43,521 bases of DNA, taken from an uncultured Flavobacteriaceae bacterium (GTDB lineage: Bacteria; Bacteroidota; Bacteroidia; Flavobacteriales; Flavobacteriaceae). Every line of letters starts with the position of its first letter. Position 1 is the stretch's first letter. The notes beneath the pieces are model-generated. The model had not been told where the DNA came from. It saw only the letters and a list, made by a program, of their open reading frames with translations, and did no database searches. Both the position numbers and the translations under genes were made by a program. The stretch covers positions 1 to 43,521 of the forward strand of contig CALLVX010000022.1 of NCBI GenBank assembly GCA_938010765.1, written 5' to 3'. Below, piece after piece: positions 25,291 to 33,424 of this stretch.

Positions 25291-25420
25291 GTAGTTTACT
25301 CGATAATCTAGATTTATAATGCTGCGACGCCTGCACGACAAGTGTACAGACAGGCCCGCGTCGAAATCAATGTTAAATTTCCTTTTAATAGCTCGTGGGC
25401 CCGCCCCGAGGTAGTTTACT
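25291..25420 (-). repeat. 130-bp dispersed palindromic repeat, copy A
   Basis: Read on the minus strand this matches the plus strand of 29371-29500 over the whole 130 bp, about 85% by eye, with balanced one-base indels near the left end. Core stretches such as TTAAAAGGAAATTTAACATT and AAATCTAGATTATCGAGTAA are identical or nearly so. It contains a GC-rich hairpin, CGACG...CCTG paired with CAGG...CGTCG. In copy A both ends carry the direct repeat GTAGTTTACT (25291-25300 and 25411-25420). It contains no reading frame. It may be a MITE or REP-like element; I do not recognise a named family. Confidence 0.85.
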
Positions 25421-25467
25421 AGTACTCCTATATTTTTTCGACAATATCCAATTTAGGATGCTGTTCC

Positions 25468-26163
25468 TTAACCTAATAACGTATCGATATTCAACTTGTA
25501 TAATTTCCCAACGGGAATCATAAACTCTCTAATTGTAACTCTATTGGTCTCGATACTTGTAATATGTTTAATGGCTATTGCAAATGATTTGTGCACCCGC
25601 ATAAATTGATTTTCTGGTAATAGTTCTATTAAATTAGAAATTTTATCTCTTACTAGTATAGTCCTATCCTCAGTAATTACTTTAACATAGTTTCCTGATG
25701 CTTCCATATATAAAATAGCATTGATTAAAACCTGCGTGTACTTTTTATCGGAACGTAAAAAAATACGTTGTGTTGTTTCGGCTTCCCTATTTTTGATGGG
25801 TTCTTTCGTTGGCGAACTAAAAATCTTGTTGATCCCTTTTAGGAAACGCTCAAAACTAAAAGGTTTTAACAGGTAGTCTTCAATGTTAAGTTCATACCCT
25901 TCTAATGCATATTCCTTATAAGCCGTCGTTATAATTATTTTAGGGGGAGACGGCAAGGTTCTTAAAAATTCAAACCCTTTTAGCTTTGGCATATTTAGGT
26001 CTAAAAAAATTAGATCTACAGAATGTTCATTCAAATATTTTAAAGCTTCTAAAGCATCATAGCAATGCTTCATTAGTTTCATATTAGGTAATAAATCACA
26101 ATAGCCTTTAATAATATCATGGGCCATATGCTCGTCATCAACGATCAGATATTTAATCATCAT
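25468..26163 (-). CDS. LytTR-family response regulator
   Basis: 231 residues. The receiver domain has Asp9/Asp10, phospho-acceptor Asp55 (LIFLDLNMP), Thr79/80 and Lys100 (LLKPF). The LytTR domain at about 137-231 contains IFLRSDKKYTQVLINAILYM, EASGNYVKVI and FMRVHKSFAIAI. Its start overlaps the kinase gene end by 11 bases (the ATGATG lies inside the kinase's last codons), so kinase and regulator are translationally coupled. It is closely similar in layout to the regulator at 7501-8202. Its stop is about 50 bases from repeat copy A. Likely targets are the divergent AraC gene and the exported proteins beyond it, which is inference. Confidence 0.93.
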   Translation of the reverse strand: MMIKYLIVDDEHMAHDIIKGYCDLLPNMKLMKHCYDALEALKYLNEHSVDLIFLDLNMPKLKGFEFLRTLPSPPKIIITTAYKEYALEGYELNIEDYLLKPFSFERFLKGINKIFSSPTKEPIKNREAETTQRIFLRSDKKYTQVLINAILYMEASGNYVKVITEDRTILVRDKISNLIELLPENQFMRVHKSFAIAIKHITSIETNRVTIREFMIPVGKLYKLNIDTLLG

Positions 26164-26887
26164 ACTTTAATGTTAAACTTGTTTTGTAAACAGCCTTGTT
26201 TATAGAAAACAACAAATTATGTTTCTTTGGACACACCAATTCTAGGCGTCTTTTAAGGTTTTTTAATCCAATACCCGGCTCGCCACTTACTTCATCGGGA
26301 TTAAAATTATTTTCTACTTCAAAAGTAATCGTAGTACCAGTAGAAAAAAGCTTACTAGTAACGTATGCATTATCTCCTAAACTTTCTACCCCATGTTTAA
26401 AGGCATTTTCCAAGAGCATAATAAAAAGTAAAGGCACAATTTTTATCGAATTAGCAGCTATTTCGGTATTAAATTGAACATTGATCTTGTTATGATAGCG
26501 CATTTTATGTAACTCAATATAGTTCTCTAAATAGGTGATCTCTTCATCGAGAGCAACAAAATCTTTTTGCCCATCATAAATACTATAGCGCATCATATCA
26601 GAAAATTTCAGAATAAGTGCTTGCGCTTTTTCTGGATCTTTTCCGACCCAATCATATAAATTATTAAGCATATTAAAGAAAAAATGAGGGTTCACTTGAT
26701 TCTGTAAATGCAGTAATTCTGTTTTTTCTTTCTCTGTTTTTAGTTTCAGAATAGACCTTCTCTGCCGAATTGCCCAACGGGCGGCCCAATAGAATAGCAA
26801 AGACCAGTATACAAAGCCTGAAATAGAAAATAGTGGTTCAATATTATCTATTTTGTCTAAATAAAATAACAAAATACCTCCACCCAT
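26153..26887 (-). CDS. LytS-type histidine kinase with shortened sensor region
   Basis: 244 residues. The catalytic part is complete: His68 in NQVNPHFFFNMLNNLYDW, N-box LLENAFKHG (Asn161) and G-box GEPGIGLKN at 202-210. The N-terminus, however, has only one full membrane helix (about 22-39, SISGFVYWSLLFYWAARW) plus a partial one, whereas the similar kinase at 5428-6465 has about four and is 100 residues longer. An in-frame TGA lies 9 codons upstream of ATG 26887, and the divergent AraC gene begins 83 bases away, so there is no room for the missing part. The sensor may be a natural short form, or truncated and dependent on a partner. It couples to the regulator at 25468-26163. Confidence 0.85.
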   Translation of the reverse strand: MGGGILLFYLDKIDNIEPLFSISGFVYWSLLFYWAARWAIRQRRSILKLKTEKEKTELLHLQNQVNPHFFFNMLNNLYDWVGKDPEKAQALILKFSDMMRYSIYDGQKDFVALDEEITYLENYIELHKMRYHNKINVQFNTEIAANSIKIVPLLFIMLLENAFKHGVESLGDNAYVTSKLFSTGTTITFEVENNFNPDEVSGEPGIGLKNLKRRLELVCPKKHNLLFSINKAVYKTSLTLKYDD

Positions 26888-26922
26888 AGCAAATAACCAG
26901 TAGCTGTACTTTCAGAAAAAGA

Positions 26923-26952
26923 TTGAGGTTCCTATTTACTTTTATATCTTTA
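26923..26952 (+). promoter_or_regulatory. Bacteroidota-type promoter of the AraC-type regulator gene
   Basis: TTG at 26923-26925 and TATCTTTA at 26945-26952 (one mismatch to TAnnTTTG) are 19 bases apart. Transcription would start near 26958, only about 13 bases before the TTG start codon at 26971, giving a very short leader. The 83-bp region is shared with the divergent kinase gene. Confidence 0.4.
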
Positions 26953-26970
26953 TTATTTTAAGGGTAACAG

Positions 26971-28026
26971 TTGGGTTTAGAAGATCAAATACTATTTTTT
27001 TTTAGCGCCTTAGGAGCCTTTAACGGTCTTTTCCTCAGCCTTTACTTTGCCTTTATTGTAAAAAATAAGAATAGGGCTACATATTTTTTAGCGGCTTTGC
27101 TATTCGTGATAAGCGTTCGTGTCATAAAATCGGTATTCCTAACATTTTATTCCGACATATCATCGCTCTTTATTCAAGTAGGGTTAACGGCCTGTTTCCT
27201 TATTGGCCCCTTCCTATACCTTTATACTAGAATAGCAACAAAACCGGAAAGCATTGGTAAATGGAATTGGCTCATTCACATTATACCTATTACAATTTTT
27301 ATGATTGTGACGGGAATTCTATATCCCTATAATGACCATTGGTACTTATGGCAGCGCGGGGCTCGTGGAATTTTGGGGTATATGTTACTTTTTCAATGGA
27401 CCCTATATCTTATTGGCGCTATCTATCAGGTACGATTTTCTTTTGCAAAATTGTTTTCCAAGACTGAAAAACCTAGTAATCTAGATTATTGGATTATCAA
27501 TATTGTTGTGGGTTGTTTCCTAATTTGGTTAGCTTATAACACCGTCAGATATACTTCATATATAGTCGGTGCCCTTTCTTTCTCGTTTACGCTATATGTT
27601 AGCCTAATGATTTGGTTTTTTAAACGACGTCAGCATAGCTTATCTTTTCTTTCCCCTCCGGTTAAATATCAAAACAAAACGATAAGTGATTCCGAAATAA
27701 TAGCAATTGCCGATAGGTTGCCTTATCTCTTTACCGAAGAAAAAATACACCTCGATTCCGATTTAAAGCTTTTAGATGTGGCTAAACGACTTCAGACCAA
27801 ACAACATACATTATCCCAATACCTTAATGATACTATAGGTCAAAGTTTTTCAAACTTTGTAAACGGTTATAGGGTAGACTCTGCCATAGAAATGCTGCAA
27901 TCTAACAAGGTTCTAACTATTGAAGGAATCGGAAACGAATGCGGGTTTAAATCAAATTCATCGTTCTATACCGCTTTTAAAAAACACAAGGGCATGACCC
28001 CTGCACAATTTAAAAAGTCGCTATAA
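26971..28026 (+). CDS. Membrane-anchored AraC-family transcriptional regulator
   Basis: 351 residues starting at TTG 26971; no ATG lies near enough to replace it. Residues 5-225 contain about seven hydrophobic helices (FFFSALGAFNGLFLSLYFAF; TYFLAALLFVISVRVI; and others to FTLYVSLMIWFF). The C-terminal ~100 form a double HTH AraC domain (KLLDVAKRLQTKQHTLSQYL; FSNFVNGYRVDSAIEMLQ; IGNECGFKSNSSFYTAFKKH; MTPAQFKKSL). Such integral-membrane AraC regulators are common in Bacteroidota and are thought to sense a ligand in the membrane and act on nearby genes. It is divergent from the LytS/LytTR pair and precedes two exported proteins, so it probably controls this set. Confidence 0.9.
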   Translation: MGLEDQILFFFSALGAFNGLFLSLYFAFIVKNKNRATYFLAALLFVISVRVIKSVFLTFYSDISSLFIQVGLTACFLIGPFLYLYTRIATKPESIGKWNWLIHIIPITIFMIVTGILYPYNDHWYLWQRGARGILGYMLLFQWTLYLIGAIYQVRFSFAKLFSKTEKPSNLDYWIINIVVGCFLIWLAYNTVRYTSYIVGALSFSFTLYVSLMIWFFKRRQHSLSFLSPPVKYQNKTISDSEIIAIADRLPYLFTEEKIHLDSDLKLLDVAKRLQTKQHTLSQYLNDTIGQSFSNFVNGYRVDSAIEMLQSNKVLTIEGIGNECGFKSNSSFYTAFKKHKGMTPAQFKKSL

Positions 28027-28153
28027 TCCTCCTATTTTCTTCAGAATTATAAATCTGTAGGCCTTTTTTCCTCAGCTGTTTCATTAATTTATTCATTTAA
28101 AATAGCTTGGTAGAAGATTCTTTAAGGAACTCCTTTCTACTAAAACAAAAACA

Positions 28154-28561
28154 ATGAAAAAGCTCATTCTGATTACATGCGTACTACTAACACAATGCTT
28201 GTTGTCGCAAACAGAGGAACAAAGCATACGCCAAACCTTAAAAAAATACATTGATGGCTCAACAGGAGGACAGCCAAAATTGTTGGAAGAAGCTTTTCAC
28301 CCAGACTTGAATCTGTATTATGTAAAAAACAACAAGGTAAATACTTGGTCTGGCAAAGCTTATATAACAGATACCAAGGAAGGGCAACCTACAGGGGAAA
28401 AGGGAACCATTCTTTCTGTAGATTATACCAATGATGCGGCAGTTGCCAAGGTAGAAATAGCATCTCCAGGGAAAACTCCCTATATCGATTATTTTATGCT
28501 ACTCAAAGCCGAAGGCAAATGGACTATCATTCATAAAATGTTTACTAAAAAAACGAACTAA
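28154..28561 (+). CDS. Exported NTF2-like protein, Lumazine_bd_2 family
   Basis: 135 residues: a signal peptide (KKLILITCVLLTQCLLSQ, cleavage near residue 19), then one NTF2-like domain with the family marks IRQTLKKYIDGSTGGQPKLL, EEAFHPDLNLYYV, WSGKAYITDTKEGQ and the end DYFMLLKAEGKWTIIHKMFT. It is clearly related to the protein at 31441-31869 (DLNLY, KAY/QNYI, DY-LLLK-G-WKIIHK) and more distantly to 9473-9901. The ligand is unknown. It is followed after 27 bases by the DJ-1/PfpI gene, so they share a transcript. Together with the beta-lactamase-fold gene it forms a module that is repeated downstream. Confidence 0.85.
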   Translation: MKKLILITCVLLTQCLLSQTEEQSIRQTLKKYIDGSTGGQPKLLEEAFHPDLNLYYVKNNKVNTWSGKAYITDTKEGQPTGEKGTILSVDYTNDAAVAKVEIASPGKTPYIDYFMLLKAEGKWTIIHKMFTKKTN

Positions 28562-28588
28562 CCCATAGTTCATACTAAAGCAAAGACA

Positions 28589-29371
28589 ATGAAAAATACT
28601 ATTTGGGTACTGTTTTTATTTGCTACGTTCTTTTCGACATACGCACAAAACAATGATCAATTAATCAATAGGGCTGGAAACGGTGGAACTTCTCAACGAA
28701 TTCTATTCATTGTTTCCAATGCACATTTCTATGGAGATTCAGAACGGAATACCTCCAATCATTTTTCAGAAATAGTTCATGCCTATGATGTGTTTCAAAA
28801 AGCGGGGTATGCTATAGACTTTGTGAGCCCTGAAGGGGGAGCAATACCAATTGGGTATATCAACACTTCAGATTCTTTGCAAAAGAAGTACCTCTATAAT
28901 AACGATTTCATGGATGATTTGGAACGTACCAAAAAACCCAACGAAATAAGGGCATTTAATTATAGGGCGGTTTATTACGGAGGAGGCGGAGCCGCCATGT
29001 TCGGAGTAGCCGAAAACAAGGAAATACAGCGTATCGCTATGCAAGTATATGAAGATCAGGATGGTATTATTTCGAGCATATGTCATGGTACCGCTGGCAT
29101 TGTTAATCTACAAACGAAAGACAGTAGCTATCTGGTTGCCGGCAAAAAAGTGAATGGTTTTCCTGATGCTTTTGAAAATATGGAAGCTGCCTATTATAAA
29201 ACGTTCCCATTTTCAATTCAGCAAAAAATTATAGAAAGAGGGGGGGATTTTCAATTTTCGGAAGAGGGTTGGGATGACTTTATGATTGCCGACGGGAGAT
29301 TAATAACAGGACAGGATCCTTCTGCCGCCGCTTCGGTAGCAAAAAAAGTAGTAGAAACATTGCAAGAATAA
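28589..29371 (+). CDS. Exported DJ-1/PfpI-family (type 1 glutamine amidotransferase-like) protein
   Basis: 260 residues with a signal peptide (IWVLFLFATFFSTYAQ, cleavage after residue 20). The class I GATase-like fold is evident: RILFIVSNAHFYGDSERN, GYAIDFVSPEGGAIPIG, AVYYGGGGAAMFG and the nucleophile elbow SICHGTAG with Cys165-His166. The pattern is closest to the Hsp31/DJ-1-like branch, whose members act as glyoxalases, deglycases or proteases; which activity applies here is not known. Export to the periplasm is unusual for DJ-1 relatives but common in Bacteroidota sets. It is cotranscribed with the Lumazine_bd_2 gene 27 bases upstream. Its last codons abut repeat copy B, which starts at 29371. 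Confidence 0.85.
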   Translation: MKNTIWVLFLFATFFSTYAQNNDQLINRAGNGGTSQRILFIVSNAHFYGDSERNTSNHFSEIVHAYDVFQKAGYAIDFVSPEGGAIPIGYINTSDSLQKKYLYNNDFMDDLERTKKPNEIRAFNYRAVYYGGGGAAMFGVAENKEIQRIAMQVYEDQDGIISSICHGTAGIVNLQTKDSSYLVAGKKVNGFPDAFENMEAAYYKTFPFSIQQKIIERGGDFQFSEEGWDDFMIADGRLITGQDPSAAASVAKKVVETLQE

Positions 29372-29500
29372 TAAACTACCTAGGGGCAAGCCCACCGAGG
29401 CATTAAAAGGAAATTTAACATTGACTTCGACGCAGGCCTGTCTGAACAATTGTCGTTTAGGCATCGGAGCATTGTAAATCTAGATTATCGAGTAAATCAT
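29371..29500 (+). repeat. 130-bp dispersed palindromic repeat, copy B
   Basis: This is the partner of copy A (25291-25420), in the opposite orientation about 4 kb away. The hairpin (CGACGC...CCTG / TAGGCATCG) has more mismatches than in copy A. The right end AGTAAATCAT has drifted from AGTAAACTAC. It starts at the stop codon of the DJ-1 gene and ends 18 bases before the next ATG, so it forms most of the leader of the beta-lactamase-fold gene. A short matching end (GGTAGTTTATA) also appears at about 31220-31230, just after that gene. Confidence 0.85.
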
Positions 29501-29517
29501 TAATAAATTAATAGGAC

Positions 29518-31221
29518 ATGAAAAATTTATCCACAACATTTTTATTCTTTGCATGTATGACCTGTTTTTCGCAGGAGGTCCAAAAAAGACAGATTCCACC
29601 TGCCCAGATCGATGCAATTTTTTCCCAATGGGATACCCCTGATAAAGCTGGGATAGCAGTAGGTATACTGAGCGATGGGGAAACAATATATACCAAAGGT
29701 TATGGCTTGGCCAATTTAGAACACAAGATTCCGATAAGCACGGAAACCAGGTTCCATATTGGGGACCTGGCCAAGGAGTTCACCGTGTATGCGCTTTTGT
29801 TGTTGGAGGAACGGGGTCGGCTTTCCCTGCAGGACGATATTCGGAAGTATATACCCGATTTGGTACCCTTTCCCCATCACATTAGCATTGAACAATTGAT
29901 ACATCATACCAGTGGGTTGAACAACCATGAGGTTTCCAAAGCCCTTGCCGGATGGAATTCAGAGGATGTTTACACCAAGAAACAGGCATATGCCATGGTG
30001 GGCAACCAGACAAGATCTTTAGTCAATAGCGGAAACGTGCAACGCCATTCTGATGCCGGCTTTATGATACTCGAAGATCTTATCGCCCAGATTGTTAAAA
30101 TGTCGTACGCCGATTTCATAACTAAAGAAATTTTTGAACCTCTGGGAATGACAAATTCCGTATTTGACACTCAAGGTGCCGTAATCGTCAATAAAGCTCA
30201 AGGGTATTTCACACAAGAGGATGGTTTCGCCAATTCTAACTTTAACCATACCCATACAATCGTATCCGATGTATACGCTACCGTAGGGGATATGTGTCTT
30301 TGGGCCAAAGAACTTGGAAATCCCAAAATGGGTACAGAACAGATGGTGAAAAAATTCGATAGCATGTCAGTTGTTAATGAAAAAAGTGTCGAAAAAACCA
30401 ATACGGCCCTGTACACGGGAGGTCATCGGTTTTGGGATTTTAGGGGAGTTGATAAGCTATACCATATTGAGGTCGCCGGAGGATATGCCAGTAAGTTAAT
30501 ACGCTATCCCGATTATGACCTTGCTATCGTTGTTATGGGAAATGATGGGGCTTATAACGGATATGCGGCCACCGCCGCCAGTGAGTTATACATTGAAGAC
30601 TTCTTGAATCCAATGTCCAACGAGTCTGCAGAAATTATTTCTAAAAAGCTATCAAAAAAACAACTTGCGCTATTTGAGGGTAATTATTGGGATGCCACCA
30701 ATTATTCAACCCGGAAAATTCATATGGCAAACGATACCTTACGATATTTCAGAGGTCCGGGTAACGAAAGTGCACTTGTACCTCTAACGAAAGACTCCTT
30801 TAAAATGATTGCCAGAGGAGAGGTGAACGTGCGTTTCGATGCGAAGGCCGTTCCCATGAAAATGTCAGTAACTGTTGGGGAAGACATTTTCCATTCGATC
30901 GCATATGACGCCAATGCAAGCTGGACCAAGAACCTGGGGGTATTTACAGGGAATTATTTTGCTGCCGACCTGGGTACTTCCTATTCCCTAAGTATTGATC
31001 AAGGAAAGCTAGTACTCGTTCACCCTAGGTTAGAACCCGTTCAATTAAATCCAAGAATACCCGATGTATTCACGGGAGACCGTAGGCATTTTACATCCTT
31101 GGCGTTTAAAAGGGATACAAACGGTAATGTCACCGGATTTCAGCTGGCCACATCAGGAGTCGCCAATATTTGGTTCCAAAAAGAAATTACCCAAAACCAA
31201 AATTTGACAAAAACCAAATGA
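29518..31221 (+). CDS. Exported beta-lactamase-fold (serine hydrolase-like) protein with altered active site
   Basis: 567 residues: a signal peptide (residues 1-19, TTFLFFACMTCFSQ), then a class C beta-lactamase/PBP-like domain to about residue 360 (GIAVGILSDGETIYTKGYGL, LIHHTSGL, PLGMTNSVF, VGDMCLWAKELG, GGYASKLIRYPDYDLAIVVM). The catalytic SxxK is DLAK (Asp83-Lys86) and the YxN is HSD (177-179), so normal acyl-serine chemistry looks impossible. The last ~190 residues form two lipocalin-like beta repeats common behind this family (LFEGNYWDATNYSTRKIHM; VFTGNYFAADLGTSYSLSID). A broken paralogue lies at 31992-33424 and keeps the same Asp. I infer a binding or scaffold role, or other chemistry. 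Despite the fold name it is not evidence of antibiotic resistance. Confidence 0.85.
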   Translation: MKNLSTTFLFFACMTCFSQEVQKRQIPPAQIDAIFSQWDTPDKAGIAVGILSDGETIYTKGYGLANLEHKIPISTETRFHIGDLAKEFTVYALLLLEERGRLSLQDDIRKYIPDLVPFPHHISIEQLIHHTSGLNNHEVSKALAGWNSEDVYTKKQAYAMVGNQTRSLVNSGNVQRHSDAGFMILEDLIAQIVKMSYADFITKEIFEPLGMTNSVFDTQGAVIVNKAQGYFTQEDGFANSNFNHTHTIVSDVYATVGDMCLWAKELGNPKMGTEQMVKKFDSMSVVNEKSVEKTNTALYTGGHRFWDFRGVDKLYHIEVAGGYASKLIRYPDYDLAIVVMGNDGAYNGYAATAASELYIEDFLNPMSNESAEIISKKLSKKQLALFEGNYWDATNYSTRKIHMANDTLRYFRGPGNESALVPLTKDSFKMIARGEVNVRFDAKAVPMKMSVTVGEDIFHSIAYDANASWTKNLGVFTGNYFAADLGTSYSLSIDQGKLVLVHPRLEPVQLNPRIPDVFTGDRRHFTSLAFKRDTNGNVTGFQLATSGVANIWFQKEITQNQNLTKTK

Positions 31222-31440
31222 GGTAGTTTATAGTTTGATAGGGAAGGTAGTTTTTTACCTGTCTTTACCGTTATTAAGCATTGAATACTAAAAGTACCGC
31301 TAGTCTAGTTATTCTGAAGCATTACCTTGGTAATGAACTGGGCCATTAACTAAAAAAAGAAAAGAGTTCCTATTTTGGTCGCGCTATAAATTAAAGGAGC
31401 TTAGAAACGATGAATCACCATAATACAAACTAATAAAATT

Positions 31441-31869
31441 ATGAAGATGAATAAATTTTTTATTATCTCATTTATCTTTTTCGGAATGCAAATGAGCAAT
31501 GCGCAAACAGATTTGGAAACAATAACTGCTACCCTAATGGATTATATTGAAGGGACTGCAAATGGCGAGCCAGAAAGAGTAAAAAGGGCATTTCATGCTG
31601 ACCTTAATTTATATTCTATCGCAAATGATAGTCTGCGGGTTTGGCATGGACAGAATTATATAGATGGTATTAAACAAGGAAAAAAAAGTAATCGTATTGG
31701 GAGAATTGTATCTATCGATTATAAGAATGATGCTGCCTGTGCAAAGATTGAAATACTAATGCCCGGGCCGAAAAGAATATATACAGACTATCTATTATTA
31801 CTAAAATATCAAGGGAACTGGAAAATTATACATAAGTCATACACCTACGTTGACTACCCAGGCGAGTAA
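31441..31869 (+). CDS. Exported NTF2-like protein, Lumazine_bd_2 family
   Basis: 142 residues. The signal peptide (KFFIISFIFFGMQMSNAQ) is followed by LETITATLMDYIEGTANGEP, KRAFHADLNLYSI, VWHGQNYIDGIKQGKKSN and DYLLLLKYQGNWKIIHKSYT. All family marks are present, and it is the nearest relative in the window of 28154-28561. ATG 31441 or 31447 can start it. It precedes the broken beta-lactamase-fold paralogue by about 120 bases, mirroring the order of the first module but without a DJ-1 gene. The 219 bases before it hold only a short repeat-end relic near 31220. Confidence 0.85.
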   Translation: MKMNKFFIISFIFFGMQMSNAQTDLETITATLMDYIEGTANGEPERVKRAFHADLNLYSIANDSLRVWHGQNYIDGIKQGKKSNRIGRIVSIDYKNDAACAKIEILMPGPKRIYTDYLLLLKYQGNWKIIHKSYTYVDYPGE

Positions 31870-31991
31870 AGTCTGATTTTTCAAACTAAAATTTATTTCA
31901 AAAATTTAACAGACTAGCCGATATCGTGTAAGTGCTTTGTTTTCTTACCAATGCATTTTGCATTAAGAATCTATAGTTTTAAAATAGTGGT

Positions 31992-33424
31992 ATGTATTCT
32001 CATATTATTAGTAAAAGCTTCGTAATATTTTTTTCTGTCACTTTCCAATTTGCTCACCGCACAACAAGAACTTAGAACTATTGAGGCCAAATTAGACTCT
32101 CTCTTTGGTCATTATAATATTGGTAAAAAACCTGGTGTATCTATCGCCATTATAGAAAATAACAAACCAGCTATTCATAGATCATATGGGTATGCTAACC
32201 TAGAATATCAAATAAAAAATAGTTCTAATACCCTGTTTAATGCAACAGATTTAGCAAACAGTTTACTGTATTCTGTATGCTAATGCTTCAAGATGAGGGA
32301 AAACTATCCATCGATGATACGATTCAAAAGTATCTTCCAATAGCAAACAAATGGCCCTTTGAGATTACATTAAAGCAGCTAATGGAGCAAACAAGTGGCC
32401 TACGAGAGTTATGGACCTTAAAAATTGGAGCGGCTATCAAAATGGCGATGTGGTGACCAAGCAAAGCATACTTGACATTATCGCGAAGCAAAAGCATTTG
32501 AATTTCCCATCAGGAAGTAAATTTGACTACAATAGAACAGGTTTTGTCTTACTAACAGAGGTGATTGCCAAGGTATCCGGAATGCCATTTTCAGAATTCG
32601 TTCAACAACATGTATTCAAGCCTTTGGGGATGAATACTAGTGTGTTTGTAGACTCACACAGCCAACTTATCCAAAACAGATCCTATAGCTACGCTACCGA
32701 AGATAATAGGTTCGTTAAAGTAGCAAATAATTCTTCTTTTGTCGGCGGTACCAATTTATATACCACTGCATCCGATTTCGCAAAATGGCTGCAAAATATG
32801 TCCGACCGTACCATAGGGAAACCCGCTTTCTATGAATATATGCACACGAATATAGAACTGTCGAACGGACAAAAGTCAAATTATACCCCTGGTATTTATA
32901 AAGACGAAAGTGAGGGTTATTCGAGAATTCACTTAGAAGGTTTTGATCATGGGTATACGGGGTATATGATGTACCTACCGACACATGCTATTTCTTTGGT
33001 ATATTTTTCAAATGCTCTTAACTTTCCTATTGATGATATATACAGACCAATTTATGTTTGGATCAATTCAGATTATAGCATTCCTCCCGTAAAACCTATT
33101 GTTGCCGTAGCATTAACTGTCAAATTAGTTCCTAAATCAACGACGGAATTGCAAAGTTATACGGGTAATTACTTATTTGAAGATAATTTCATCATACGAA
33201 AAATAGTGCTCGAAAAAGACACACTCTTTTATACTAGAAGTGAAACCAATCGAAACCCCTTAGTACCCATAGAAGGCAGTCATACCTTCAAAATGGTGTT
33301 TCCCGGTAATGATAATATTCGAGTTACTTTTAAAAACGAAGGGGATATCCTTGAGTTTAGAGAAGTCAACTCCGGTACGGGTGACGGTTACGTTACGCAG
33401 TCACTATTTTGGCATGTTCCATAA
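31992..33424 (+). pseudogene. Second beta-lactamase-fold gene, broken by homopolymer indels
   Basis: Three frames join into one protein. From ATG 31992, MYSHIISKSFVIFF continues as LSLSNLLTAQQ if one T is removed from the T7 run at 32028-32034. After ATDLA the frame needs one A added at 32256-32258 to give KQFTVFCMLMLQDEGKLSID. After LWTLK one A added at 32420-32424 gives NWSGYQNGDVVTKQ, and it is then open to the stop at 33424. The restored protein has a signal peptide and the same hydrolase domain as 29518-31221 (LMEQTSGL, FVLLTEVIAKVSGMPFSEFV, PLGMNTSVF), with DLAK in place of SxxK. It has one C-terminal beta repeat, not two. Its end overlaps the convergent helicase-like gene by 32 bases. 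Confidence 0.75.

Noticed and set aside
32028..32424. Programmed frameshifting in the second hydrolase gene
   Set aside because: Three separate shifts of differing sign at plain homopolymers, with no slippery heptamer plus pseudoknot, fit decay or sequence error better.
29518..33424. Antibiotic-resistance beta-lactamase
   Set aside because: Only the fold is shared. The catalytic Ser is absent, and these are typical exported serine-hydrolase relatives.
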